From: Streptococcus parasanguinis
Lineage (GTDB): Bacteria > Bacillota > Bacilli > Lactobacillales > Streptococcaceae
Assembly (NCBI RefSeq): GCF_031582885.1
Contig: NZ_CP133988.1
Span: forward strand, 875,501-939,500
Reading direction: 5' to 3'
DNA length: 64,000 bases
Below, one piece after another: positions 9,797-17,814 of the stretch. Numbering within the stretch: the first letter of the stretch is position 1; each line of letters starts with the position of its first letter. Below the pieces are notes generated by a model. It did not search any database. It was not told the origin of the DNA and saw only the letters and a list, made by a program, of their open reading frames with translations. The translations under genes were made by a program, and so were the position numbers.

Positions 9797-11231
9797 AATC
9801 AAGTTCGTAGTAAGTTCCAGTAGGGGTTCCAGACTTGATCAAGATTCCATTTTGATCTGCATGTGGGTAGACCCGACCAGAAAATACTTTTTCTCCTTTA
9901 TTGATAAAGATTTCAAATATCGAATTGTCAATGAAAATATTAGCAGTTGTCGCTTGGTTAGCGATTGTGCAGCTACGGCTCGTACCGAAATCTTGGGCAT
10001 ATTGCTCACCAGCCTGGCTACGATCGACTGTGACCAATCCTTTAGCCAGATCAAATGTGAGAGCTAAGCCCTTTCCTTCTGCATCGGCAAAGAGGACGAT
10101 TTCGTTCTGGCTATCCTTTTCAAACTGCAATTCCAATTCATAGCAGTTCTTGGTTTGAGCCTTGTTGGCAAATGCCTCACTCTCAGCGCGCAAGTCCTTG
10201 ATCGCCTCAACTGGGTATTGGTAGAGCTTGCCATCTTTGATGGTTAATTCTTTGACCAGTGAGAGAGCTCCTTGGTAGTCATAGGAATCCGTTGGATAAG
10301 AAACGTCTGGAAGACCTAGCCAGCTAACAGTATAGGCACGTCCATCGGGAGCATTAAATCCTTGAGTCGCATAGGCTTCAAAACCATAGTCGAGATTATG
10401 CAATTCAGATACATCAACCATTTTGGCCTTTTCTGGGTCAAAGCTTGCCCCAATCTTGTACATATTTGGATAGATATTGTCATAATCGAGAACTGATTTA
10501 TCTAAGCCTTGAGGACAGTAGAGGAGAACGGGTTGGTCTCCAACAAAGACGAGGTTGGGACATTCCATCATATAAGCGGTCCGATCGTTTGCAAAATCCA
10601 AGTCACCGACTGCAACCCAGTTGGTATAGTCGTTATCTACAGCCTTATAGAGACGGATGAATCCTTTCTTCTCAAGGTCTTGACCGCCAACGATTGCGTA
10701 GAATTGACCCTTGAAATTAAAAATCTGTGGGTCACGGAAGTGATCCGTAGAGTCAGCCGGTTGATCAATCAAGATTTTGTCAATTTTTTCAATCTTTCCG
10801 TCTTTGTCCATCAAAGCACCGACTTGGTAAGGATGACGAACCCATTCTGCATCACGAACATTTCCAGTGTAAAATAGGAATAGTTTGTCATTAAACTGCA
10901 TGGCTGATCCGGAATAAGCTCCATGGCTATCCAGATCTGTGTCTGGAAGAAGCGTTACACCAGTTTCTTTGAAATGAACCAAGTCTTCACTTTCTGTTTG
11001 GACCCATGATTTTAACCCATGGGCTGCACCAAATGGGAAATTTTGGTAAAACAAGATCCATTTTCCATCAAAGTAGGAAAAACCGTTAGGATCATTTAAG
11101 AGACCAGCTTTTGGCTCAACATGATAGTGTGTATGCCAAGGAGATTTGGCCATATGATCTTGGATGGCTTGCTTTTCCTCTGTTGTCCAGTCTTCGTAAC
11201 GTCGGTAACGACGTTCAGTTGTCCATTCCAT
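9777..11231 (-). CDS. scrB: Sucrose-6-phosphate hydrolase (GH32)
   Basis: Cytosolic enzyme that splits sucrose-6-phosphate, delivered by the ScrA PTS, into glucose-6-phosphate and fructose. The 484-residue length fits. GH32 motifs are present in order: LLNDPNG (nucleophile Asp, about residue 48), FRDPQIF (about 168) and MECPNL with the acid/base Glu (about 223), followed by a C-terminal beta-sandwich. RBS GGAGGA. It is transcribed with scrR and divergent from scrA. All expected catalytic residues are in place. Confidence 0.97.
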   Translation of the reverse strand: MEWTTERRYRRYEDWTTEEKQAIQDHMAKSPWHTHYHVEPKAGLLNDPNGFSYFDGKWILFYQNFPFGAAHGLKSWVQTESEDLVHFKETGVTLLPDTDLDSHGAYSGSAMQFNDKLFLFYTGNVRDAEWVRHPYQVGALMDKDGKIEKIDKILIDQPADSTDHFRDPQIFNFKGQFYAIVGGQDLEKKGFIRLYKAVDNDYTNWVAVGDLDFANDRTAYMMECPNLVFVGDQPVLLYCPQGLDKSVLDYDNIYPNMYKIGASFDPEKAKMVDVSELHNLDYGFEAYATQGFNAPDGRAYTVSWLGLPDVSYPTDSYDYQGALSLVKELTIKDGKLYQYPVEAIKDLRAESEAFANKAQTKNCYELELQFEKDSQNEIVLFADAEGKGLALTFDLAKGLVTVDRSQAGEQYAQDFGTSRSCTIANQATTANIFIDNSIFEIFINKGEKVFSGRVYPHADQNGILIKSGTPTGTYYELDYGRKAN

Positions 11232-11260
11232 TTTAGTCCTCCGAATTTTTTCTTACTTCC

Positions 11261-11289
11261 ATAGTACCGATTTCCTATTAAAAATGCAA
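11261..11289 (-). promoter_or_regulatory. scrB promoter
   Basis: On the minus strand TTGCAT (-35) and TACTAT (-10) are separated by 17 nt, about 30 nt from the scrB start. Confidence 0.65.
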
Positions 11290-11316
11290 GCGATAAATGA
11301 AAAAAATGGCAAAAAA

Positions 11317-11332
11317 TGTCAAACGATTGACA
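11317..11332 (-). promoter_or_regulatory. Candidate ScrR operator, scrB side
   Basis: TGTCAAACGATTGACA is a near-perfect 16-bp palindrome centred on CG, the usual form of LacI-family operators. It lies 27 bp upstream of the scrB -35. It shares AAACGATT with the second site next to the scrA promoter. Confidence 0.6.
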
Positions 11333-11521
11333 TCTATTTTGCACCTTGAGGAAAGGAGGAGAAGTTGAAAATCCATGAAAAAATGAAAGAAAATGAAAAT
11401 AAAAGACTGAATCAAAGTGCTAAAAAGCGTAGCATAGGCATATCTTGAAATGAAAATAGTTTCATACTATCAAAAAGTGTCAAAATGTCCAAAAAAGTTT
11501 CAAAAAAATCCTGCAAAACGC
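11333..11521. other. AT-rich spacer between the divergent scr promoters
   Basis: About 190 bp between the scrB-side operator and the scrA promoter. No coding signal. It contains one further palindromic stretch, ATGAAAATAGTTTCAT near 11450, of unknown use. No convincing CcpA site was found. Confidence 0.4.
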
Positions 11522-11549
11522 TTGACATATTTTCAATACGTGGTACAAT
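11522..11549 (+). promoter_or_regulatory. scrA promoter
   Basis: TTGACA (-35), 16-nt spacer, TGG-TACAAT extended -10. The ScrR-like palindrome sits directly downstream, over the expected transcription start. Confidence 0.75.
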
Positions 11550-11556
11550 TAAAAAC

Positions 11557-11579
11557 GTAGAAACGATTTAACCGTTTAC
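11557..11579 (+). promoter_or_regulatory. Candidate ScrR operator, scrA side
   Basis: GAAACGATTTAACCGTTTAC holds inverted AACG/CGTT arms and shares AAACGATT with the scrB-side site. Its position at about +1 to +20 fits repression by roadblock or promoter occlusion. Confidence 0.6.
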
Positions 11580-11608
11580 ATTACAAAAAATAAGGAGATT
11601 TTTGCAAA

Positions 11609-13528
11609 ATGTCAAATACAGAAATTGCAAAGCAGGTCATCGATGCAATCGGTGGGGTTGAGAACGTTAGCAGTGTTGCTCACTGTGCGACTCGTCTTCG
11701 CGTGATGGTAAAAGATGAATCAAAAATCAACAAAGATGTTGTTGAGAACATTGAAAAAGTACAAGGTGCTTTCTTTAACTCAGGTCAATACCAAATCATC
11801 TTTGGTACTGGTACTGTAAACAAGATCTATGATGAAGTAGTAGCTCTTGGCTTACCAACATCATCAAAAGATGAAATGAAAGCTGAAGCTGCTAAACAAG
11901 GAAACTGGTTCCAACGTGCGATCCGTACCTTTGGAGACGTTTTTGTGCCAATTTTACCAGCGATCGTTGCAACTGGATTGTTTATGGGGATTCGCGGTGC
12001 TATTGCTCAAGACCAGGTTTTGGCTTTGTTTGGTACAACAGCAGATGCATTTAAATCTACTGATTTTTATACCTATTCAACAATTTTAACTGATACCGCG
12101 TTTGCCTTCTTCCCAGCCTTGATTTCATGGTCTGCATTCCGAGTATTCGGAGGAAATCCTGTTCTTGGGATTGTAATTGGTTTGATGATGGTTAGTCCGA
12201 CACTTCCAAATGCGTGGGTTGTAGCGGAAGATCCTTCTAAAGCAGCAACATACTTTGGTATCTTCCATCATGTGGTTGGATTCCAGAACTCAGTTCTTCC
12301 CGCTTTCTTCGTTGGTCTAATTGGTGCGAAACTTGAAAAGTGGCTCCATAAGAAAATTCCAGATGTCTTAGATTTGTTATTGGTTCCATTATTCACATTG
12401 ACAATCATGTCATTCCTCGCTTTGTTTATTATTGGTCCATTCTTCCACAGTATCGAAGAATATGTACTAAATGTAACTAAGTTTATTTTGAATTTACCAT
12501 TTGGTCTTGCAGGTCTTCTTATTGGTGGCGTTCATCAGTTGATTGTCGTTACCGGCGTCCATCATATCTTTAATCTTCTTGAATCACAATTAATTACTGC
12601 AGATAAAAAAGATCCATTTAATGCAATTATTACAGCGGCTATGACTGCACAAGCTGGAGCTACTTTAGCAGTGGCAGTGAAATCTAAATCTCAAAAAGTG
12701 AAAGCTCTAGCATTTCCTGCAACTATCTCTGCCTTGTTAGGTATTACTGAGCCTGCAATCTTTGGTGTAAACTTGCGTTATGTGAAACCATTCGTTATTG
12801 CATTGGGAGCAGGTGCAGTAGGTGGTTGGATTGCATCTATGTTAAATCTTGCTGGTACAGGATTTGGTATTACAATTATTCCAGGAACGCTTCTCTATCT
12901 AAACGGTCAATTATTGAAATATGTATTTATGGTTGTATTTACAACTGCCCTAAGTTTCGGTTTGACTTATATGTTTGGTTATGAAGATGAAGCTTCATCA
13001 GTTCCTGCAGAGGACAAAGAAGCAGAAGCTATTATTGAAGAAGAAACAACTGGAGCTCTTCCAGCATCTCTTCAAGACGAAACCATTATCTCTCCGATCG
13101 TTGGTCAAGCTGTTGCTTTGTCTGATGTGAATGATCCTGTCTTCTCAAGTGGAGCGATGGGACAAGGAATTGCCATCAAACCAACTGAAGGCGTTGTCTA
13201 TGCACCAGCTGATGCTGAAGTAACCATTGCTTTTGCAACTGGTCACGCTTACGGTTTGAAGACCGCTAATGGTGCTGAAATCTTGATCCACGTTGGGATT
13301 GATACCGTATCAATGAACGGTGAAGGATTTGATCAAAAAGTAGCTCAAGGTGATAAAGTGAAAGCTGGTGATGTCCTTGGTACATTTGATGCAGCGAAAA
13401 TTGCCGCAGCTGGTCTTGAAGACACAACTATGGTGATCGTCACTAACACAGCTGACTATGCTTCTGTCACACCTGTTGCAACTGGATCTGTTGCGAAGGG
13501 TGATGCGATCATCGAAGTCAAAGCTTAA
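11609..13528 (+). CDS. scrA: PTS sucrose transporter, EIIBCA fusion
   Basis: Membrane permease that imports and phosphorylates sucrose to sucrose-6-phosphate. The 639 residues carry EIIB (1-85, phosphorylated Cys26 in HCATRLR), EIIC (about 105-455, some ten membrane helices) and, after an acidic linker, EIIA of the glucose type (about 485-639, His546 and active-site His561 in ILIHVGID). The self-contained EIIA means no separate IIA gene is needed. It is divergent from scrB-scrR and is under a strong promoter with a candidate ScrR operator. Trehalose or other alpha-glucoside specificity is possible in the family, but context points to sucrose. Confidence 0.96.
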   Translation: MSNTEIAKQVIDAIGGVENVSSVAHCATRLRVMVKDESKINKDVVENIEKVQGAFFNSGQYQIIFGTGTVNKIYDEVVALGLPTSSKDEMKAEAAKQGNWFQRAIRTFGDVFVPILPAIVATGLFMGIRGAIAQDQVLALFGTTADAFKSTDFYTYSTILTDTAFAFFPALISWSAFRVFGGNPVLGIVIGLMMVSPTLPNAWVVAEDPSKAATYFGIFHHVVGFQNSVLPAFFVGLIGAKLEKWLHKKIPDVLDLLLVPLFTLTIMSFLALFIIGPFFHSIEEYVLNVTKFILNLPFGLAGLLIGGVHQLIVVTGVHHIFNLLESQLITADKKDPFNAIITAAMTAQAGATLAVAVKSKSQKVKALAFPATISALLGITEPAIFGVNLRYVKPFVIALGAGAVGGWIASMLNLAGTGFGITIIPGTLLYLNGQLLKYVFMVVFTTALSFGLTYMFGYEDEASSVPAEDKEAEAIIEEETTGALPASLQDETIISPIVGQAVALSDVNDPVFSSGAMGQGIAIKPTEGVVYAPADAEVTIAFATGHAYGLKTANGAEILIHVGIDTVSMNGEGFDQKVAQGDKVKAGDVLGTFDAAKIAAAGLEDTTMVIVTNTADYASVTPVATGSVAKGDAIIEVKA

Positions 13529-13545
13529 TCGAAACAATAAGTTTT

Positions 13546-13585
13546 CAAGGACTGGTCTATCATCTCCAGTCCTTGAATTTTATTT
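13546..13585 (+). terminator. Terminator after scrA
   Basis: Perfect 10-bp stem CAAGGACTGG/CCAGTCCTTG followed by AATTTTATTT. Confidence 0.7.
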
Positions 13586-13640
13586 CTCAAAAAAAGTGTG
13601 TTTTTTCTTTAGAGAAGAGAAAAAGATTGACTACAAAATA

Positions 13641-13649
13641 TGCTATAAT
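13641..13649 (+). promoter_or_regulatory. scrK promoter, extended -10
   Basis: TGC-TATAAT extended -10, 39 nt upstream of the scrK start. A TTGACT lies 11 nt upstream and is too close to serve as -35. Confidence 0.6.
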
Positions 13650-13687
13650 AAATACAGGATATTTTTCATAATAAAAAAGGAGCCAAC

Positions 13688-14587
13688 ATGACAAAATTAT
13701 ATGGAAGTTTGGAAGCTGGCGGTACAAAATTTGTTTGTGCGGTTGGTGATGAAAACTATAATGTTGTGGAAAAAGTACAATTTCCAACAACCAAGCCAAT
13801 TGAGACGATTGATAAGTGTATTGAATTTTTCTCAAAATTTGAGGATCTAGTTGGGCTTGCGATTGGTTCATTTGGACCAATTGATATCGATCCAAATTCA
13901 AACACTTATGGTTTCATCACAACGACTCCAAAACCAAATTGGGCCAATGTAGATATCGTTGGGGCCTTCCGTCGTGCCTTGAATGTACCTATCTATTTCA
14001 CAACAGATGTAAATAGTTCTGCCTATGGAGAAGTGGTCGCACGCAACAATGCGGGTGGTCATATCGAAAACTTGGTTTACTATACAATCGGAACAGGAAT
14101 CGGAGCTGGTGTCATCCAACGTGGTGAGTTTATCGGGGGAGCTGGACACCCAGAAATGGGGCACTACTATGTTGCCCAACACCCAATGGATGTAGAAAAA
14201 GAATTCAAGGGTGTTTGTCCTTTCCACAATGGCTGTTTGGAAGGTTTTGCGGCTGGGCCAAGTCTCGAAGCTCGTACAGGTATTCGTGGGGAAAACATTG
14301 AACTCAACAGCAATGTATGGGATATTCAAGCCTACTACATCGCACAAGCAGCAGTGAATGCGACAGTTACCTTCCGCCCAGACATCATTGTCTTTGGAGG
14401 AGGAGTAATGGCTCAACAACATATGCTAGATCGTGTGCGAACGAAATTTACAGCTTTATTGAACGGTTACCTCCCTGTACCAGATGTGAGAGATTATATT
14501 GTGACACCTGCAGTTGCTGGCAATGGTTCAGCAACCTTGGGGAACTTTGTTCTTGCAAAAGAAGTGAGCGAGAAGCTTAAAAAATAA
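13688..14587 (+). CDS. scrK: Fructokinase (ROK family)
   Basis: Phosphorylates the fructose released by ScrB to fructose-6-phosphate. The 299-residue protein shows the ROK fold: N-terminal phosphate loop EAGGTKFVCAVGD, the IGTGIGAGV motif, and the zinc site CPFHNGCLEG with the preceding GHPEMGHYYV histidines. RBS AAGGAG. It has its own promoter and a terminator on each side, so it is transcribed apart from scrA although it works in the same pathway. Other ROK sugars such as glucose or mannose are possible in vitro. Confidence 0.94.
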   Translation: MTKLYGSLEAGGTKFVCAVGDENYNVVEKVQFPTTKPIETIDKCIEFFSKFEDLVGLAIGSFGPIDIDPNSNTYGFITTTPKPNWANVDIVGAFRRALNVPIYFTTDVNSSAYGEVVARNNAGGHIENLVYYTIGTGIGAGVIQRGEFIGGAGHPEMGHYYVAQHPMDVEKEFKGVCPFHNGCLEGFAAGPSLEARTGIRGENIELNSNVWDIQAYYIAQAAVNATVTFRPDIIVFGGGVMAQQHMLDRVRTKFTALLNGYLPVPDVRDYIVTPAVAGNGSATLGNFVLAKEVSEKLKK

Positions 14588-14625
14588 GTAGCAATTGTCT
14601 CTTAGAGGTTAGAAACAAGAGCGAG

Positions 14626-14655
14626 ACCGAGACAGATTTGTCTCGGTTTCTTTCG
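14626..14655 (+). terminator. Terminator after scrK
   Basis: Perfect 9-bp stem ACCGAGACA/TGTCTCGGT, 4-nt loop, then TTCTTTC. Confidence 0.75.
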
Positions 14656-14682
14656 TCTATCTATAAAGAAGAGAGGGAAGAA

Positions 14683-15093
14683 ATGAAAAAGAATATTGTG
14701 AAGAATGTCTTATTCTTGGGTCAAAAGTCAGAAGAAGCGACACCTGAGGATCGCACCTTGGCTTTGGATTTGCAGGATACCTTAAATGCTCATCTCCTTG
14801 AGTGTGTAGGTTTGGCGGCCAATATGATCGGAGTGAAAAAGCGGGCGATTATCATTCGAATGGGAAATGAAAATCTGGTCATGTTTAATCCTGTTCTCCT
14901 TGAAAAGAAAAAGCCTTATCAAACAGAGGAAGGATGTTTATCTTTAGTGGGGAGTCGGCCAACAACTCGTTATGAGGAGATGACAGTGGCCTATCGAGAT
15001 GTGAATTGGAAAGCAAAAACGATTCATTTGTCAGGTTTTCCAGCCCAGATCTGTCAGCACGAAATGGATCATCTAGAAGGCGTTATCATATAG
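14683..15093 (+). CDS. Peptide deformylase-like protein (second type, altered motif 1)
   Basis: Metalloenzyme of the deformylase fold, 136 residues, shorter than the housekeeping Def of streptococci (about 200). Motif 2 EEGCLS supplies the metal Cys and motif 3 QHEMDH the two His and catalytic Glu. Motif 1, normally G-x-G-x-A-A-x-Q, reads CVGLAANMIG: the conserved Gln is Met and the first Gly is Cys. It may therefore be a paralogue with weak or changed activity. The start chosen follows GAGAGGG; an ATG 45 nt upstream sits in the scrK terminator and is unlikely. Confidence 0.85.
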   Translation: MKKNIVKNVLFLGQKSEEATPEDRTLALDLQDTLNAHLLECVGLAANMIGVKKRAIIIRMGNENLVMFNPVLLEKKKPYQTEEGCLSLVGSRPTTRYEEMTVAYRDVNWKAKTIHLSGFPAQICQHEMDHLEGVII

Positions 15094-15102
15094 AAGTGAT
15101 GG

Positions 15103-15128
15103 ATGGAGTCAATCTGGCTCCATTTTTT
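15103..15128 (+). terminator. Terminator after the deformylase-like gene
   Basis: Stem ATGGAG/CTCCAT and a T6 run. Confidence 0.7.
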
Positions 15129-15244
15129 ACTAGGAAAAAGTAATAGAAAAGTCGATTCTTGGAGACATAAAATTGATAAAAGCAAAAAAAGGAATAGCGG
15201 TTGTATAGAAAAAGAAGAAAGAAACAATAAAAAAGGAACCGTAC

Positions 15245-15274
15245 TTGACAGGCTTTCTTAGGATCGCGTATACT
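15245..15274 (+). promoter_or_regulatory. Promoter of the PAP2 phosphatase gene
   Basis: Consensus TTGACA and TATACT with an 18-nt spacer, followed by RBS AGGAG before the ATG. Confidence 0.75.
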
Positions 15275-15312
15275 AGTAGTACAAAAATGAGATGATAGAC
15301 AGGAGTGCCAAC

Positions 15313-15828
15313 ATGAAGCCCAATCTTCAAGATTATCCGAAATTTTATCGTTGGCTAACCCTGCCTTTTACGAGAAAGCCACATCGTGTGCAGGTCCTTC
15401 AAAGGACGAATCGAATCTTGACGTTCGCCATGCCAGGCATCTACGGCCTGGTCTTTTGTTGGCTGTTTTTAAAGAAAACTTCAATGGGAGAAATCTGGCC
15501 TTTTATCTGGATCCCTGCTTCGGGTTTTGTCTTGTTTAGCCTCTTTCGTCATTGGGTCAATGTTCCGAGACCTTATGAAAAATGGGAGATTCAACCCTTA
15601 TTAGAAAAGAATTCATCTGGTCATTCCTTTCCTAGCCGACATGTTTTTTCGGCGACCATTATCTCCATGTGTGTCTGTCAGTTGTCTCTTCCGCTAGGAA
15701 TGTGCTCCATGCTCCTATCTCTTCTATTAGCCCTTGTTCGAGTTCTTGGAGGGGTTCATTATCCCAAGGATGTCCTCGTCGCTTGGGGGCTGGGACTCGT
15801 CTGGGGAGGACTCTTTTTGCTGGCTTGA
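15313..15828 (+). CDS. PAP2-family membrane phosphatase
   Basis: Integral membrane phosphatase, 171 residues with about five helices. The acid phosphatase signature is complete: VNVPRPYEKW (motif 1), SSGHSFPSRH (motif 2, PSGH form altered to SSGH) and RVLGGVHYPKDV (motif 3, nucleophilic His). Such proteins act on undecaprenyl or other lipid pyrophosphates, so a role in cell-wall lipid carrier recycling is likely but unproven. Start chosen for the AGGAG spaced 7 nt upstream. It stands alone behind a consensus promoter. Confidence 0.88.
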   Translation: MKPNLQDYPKFYRWLTLPFTRKPHRVQVLQRTNRILTFAMPGIYGLVFCWLFLKKTSMGEIWPFIWIPASGFVLFSLFRHWVNVPRPYEKWEIQPLLEKNSSGHSFPSRHVFSATIISMCVCQLSLPLGMCSMLLSLLLALVRVLGGVHYPKDVLVAWGLGLVWGGLFLLA

Positions 15829-15854
15829 ATGAACAAATTGCTGAAAATTGACCT

Positions 15855-15883
15855 TTGTCTAACAGCGTATCATAGTGTATACT
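15855..15883 (+). promoter_or_regulatory. Promoter of the GNAT gene
   Basis: TTGTCT and TATACT with 17-nt spacing, 28 nt before the start. Confidence 0.55.
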
Positions 15884-15911
15884 GGAAAGTGGACTTAGAA
15901 TAGGAGAGAAG

Positions 15912-16538
15912 ATGAAGTACAGAAAAGCAGAAAAAGCAGATCTGGATCAGGTGGTTCGAGTAGCCAGTACAGCCTTTGAGGACTATCTATTTTTAAAAGT
16001 TATCAAGGATTTGGTTCGGGATCCCAAGCAATACCCAGCCTTTGTTGAGGCAATGATGCGCATCCTGGTAAAGGTTTTTCTTAAGCACCATATTTGCCTT
16101 GTGGCAGAAAAAAATGATGAAATTTATGCAGTTGCCTTGTTGCAAAAGGGACCGATTCCTTTTCGGGCCTATCTCTTAAATGGGGGATTCGGTTTGCTCA
16201 AGTTTATTTCCTTGAAGAATATGTTGGCCTACTTTAAATTTATGGAGGACACGGATAAGGAATTGGAGCAAAATGTAGATTTTGATTGGTATTTGATGCT
16301 TCTCGCAGTCGCCCCTAAACACCAACGGCAGGGCTATGGCAGTCGCTTTATGACAGAAGGAATTGAACCTTTCTTGGAAGAAATCAAAGGGGAAAAACTA
16401 GCCTTTTATACCAATACCAAAGGAAATGTCTATTTTTACACGAAAAATGGCTACAAGGAAGTCTATTCAAGTGAGATTAGCTTTAACCAAGTTGAGATGG
16501 GCAGTTGGTATTTTTTGAAGGAACTAAAAAAACACTAA
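15912..16538 (+). CDS. GNAT-family N-acetyltransferase
   Basis: Putative acetyl-CoA-dependent acetyltransferase of 208 residues. The acetyl-CoA-binding motif A is seen as LLAVAPKHQRQGYGSRFM near residues 135-152, followed by the motif B pattern FYTNTKGNVYFYTKNGYKEV. The substrate cannot be told. The stop codon lies inside the left arm of the downstream terminator. RBS AGGAGAG. It has its own promoter and converges on queG. Confidence 0.88.
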   Translation: MKYRKAEKADLDQVVRVASTAFEDYLFLKVIKDLVRDPKQYPAFVEAMMRILVKVFLKHHICLVAEKNDEIYAVALLQKGPIPFRAYLLNGGFGLLKFISLKNMLAYFKFMEDTDKELEQNVDFDWYLMLLAVAPKHQRQGYGSRFMTEGIEPFLEEIKGEKLAFYTNTKGNVYFYTKNGYKEVYSSEISFNQVEMGSWYFLKELKKH

Positions 16539-16560
16539 GGTTACAATCTTAGTGTTTTTT
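16527..16560. terminator. Bidirectional terminator between GNAT gene and queG
   Basis: Perfect 13-bp stem AAAAAACACTAAG/CTTAGTGTTTTTT with an 8-nt loop. A and T tails serve both strands. The GNAT stop codon is part of the stem. Confidence 0.85.
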
Positions 16561-17699
16561 CATTGTAGCTGTGAATCTGCTTGAACACCGAATTTTTCAA
16601 AGAAAGCAGTTCGTTCTTCTATGATAGCATCGGTCGGATTCTTGATATTCCATAAGAGCTCAACAAGGTCTGGCGTGACTTCACGAAGCAGTTGCCCTAA
16701 GGACCAGATAGCCGTTGCAATATGGATCTGATTTTGTGAAGTCTCGATGATGTTCAGGAGTTTAGGGATGGCCGAGCGGTCATTGGCATTGGCTAGTGCG
16801 ACGATGGCATTGCGCTGGAGGATATTCTTACCTCGCCAGCTTCCAGCAATGTTCCCGAATTTTTCCTTAAATTGTCCGTTGGACAGCTCGATAAAAGGAA
16901 TCAACTCTGGATGAGCCAGATCTGGATCGATTTCTGTTGCTAAGGGATTATCTAGCCCTTTGTTATAAGGGCAGCTAATCTGACAGATGTCACAGCCATA
17001 GATGACCGTTTTAATTTTCTTGCGAAATTCTAGGTCCATCATGCCCTTGTCCTGAGTTTGAAAGGACAAACAGCGTTTGGCATTCATAGAGCCATCCCCG
17101 ATTAAACAGGAGGTTGGGCAAGCATCTAAACAACGTCGACAGTCTCCACAACCATAGTCGACTGGTTGATCTGGTTCGATTTCGAGGTTGGTAATCAATT
17201 CCCCCAGAAACATGTAAGAACCGTATTCTTTTGAAATGACCAAGCCATTTTTTCCGATAAAGCCAATCCCTGCTCGTTGGGCGACGGCCGTATCAACCAG
17301 TGCTCCAGTATCGACCATGCCCTTGTATTCAAAATCTTGCGTCATTTCTTCAATCCCAGCAGCTAAGCGGTTGAGCTTGTCTTGAAGGACATAATGGTAG
17401 TCTAATCCCCAGCTGTTGGGCGTGAATTTTCCTCTTTTATAAGCCGTTTTTTGAGGTTGTTGCTTGAGTTTGTGGGGGTAGGCGACAGCGATTGAGATGA
17501 TGGTCTTGGCGGAGGAGAGACTTAATTTGGGTTGGATGCGCTCTTCAATATTCTTATGCTCGAATCCAGAATTCCGTCCTTCCTCAACGGCCAAGCGGAG
17601 CGATTTTTCCAAATAAGCGAAGTCATCAGCGGTTGTAAAGCCAATTTTTGAAATCCCAATAGAATGCGCCAGTTGGATAATGTTTTCTTTTAGTGTCAT
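16560..17699 (-). CDS. queG: Epoxyqueuosine reductase
   Basis: Last enzyme of queuosine synthesis; it reduces epoxyqueuosine in tRNA using cobalamin and iron-sulfur clusters. About 379 residues. N-terminal cobalamin-binding part (IGISKIGFTTADDF), then two 4Fe-4S motifs, CGDCRRCLDACP and CDICQISCP near residues 190-250, and a C-terminal HEAT-like tail (LLNIIETSQNQIHIATAIWSLGQLL). The frame stays open upstream across the divergent manA start, which is not credible. Two ATGs are possible; the outer one overlaps the likely -10 box, so I chose the inner. Confidence 0.92.
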   Translation of the reverse strand: MTLKENIIQLAHSIGISKIGFTTADDFAYLEKSLRLAVEEGRNSGFEHKNIEERIQPKLSLSSAKTIISIAVAYPHKLKQQPQKTAYKRGKFTPNSWGLDYHYVLQDKLNRLAAGIEEMTQDFEYKGMVDTGALVDTAVAQRAGIGFIGKNGLVISKEYGSYMFLGELITNLEIEPDQPVDYGCGDCRRCLDACPTSCLIGDGSMNAKRCLSFQTQDKGMMDLEFRKKIKTVIYGCDICQISCPYNKGLDNPLATEIDPDLAHPELIPFIELSNGQFKEKFGNIAGSWRGKNILQRNAIVALANANDRSAIPKLLNIIETSQNQIHIATAIWSLGQLLREVTPDLVELLWNIKNPTDAIIEERTAFFEKFGVQADSQLQ

Positions 17700-17706
17700 T
17701 CCTTTC

Positions 17707-17712
17707 ATTATA
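17707..17712 (-). promoter_or_regulatory. queG -10 box
   Basis: Minus-strand TATAAT lies only 7 nt from the chosen queG ATG. A TCGCCA 17 nt upstream could be a weak -35. If used, the transcript would be almost leaderless. Confidence 0.5.
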
Positions 17713-17781
17713 CACAAAAATAAAGTTTCTGGCGAGAGAGGAAAATAATAGAAAGGGCTTTCAAAAGTTTTCTTTTTTTTG

Positions 17782-17787
17782 TATAAT
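17782..17787 (+). promoter_or_regulatory. manA -10 box
   Basis: TATAAT 27 nt before the manA ATG; the -35 is weak. Confidence 0.55.
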
Positions 17788-17814
17788 AGAAACATGAAAT
17801 GCGAGGAGGATATT

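Noticed and set aside
11397..11527. CcpA cre sites in the scr control region
   Set aside because: Candidates such as GCAAAACGCTTGAC miss several consensus positions, so they were not listed.
13898..14422. Open frame of 174 codons antisense to scrK
   Set aside because: Composition is cysteine- and serine-rich in the manner of antisense frames, with no start signal; scrK on the other strand is certain.
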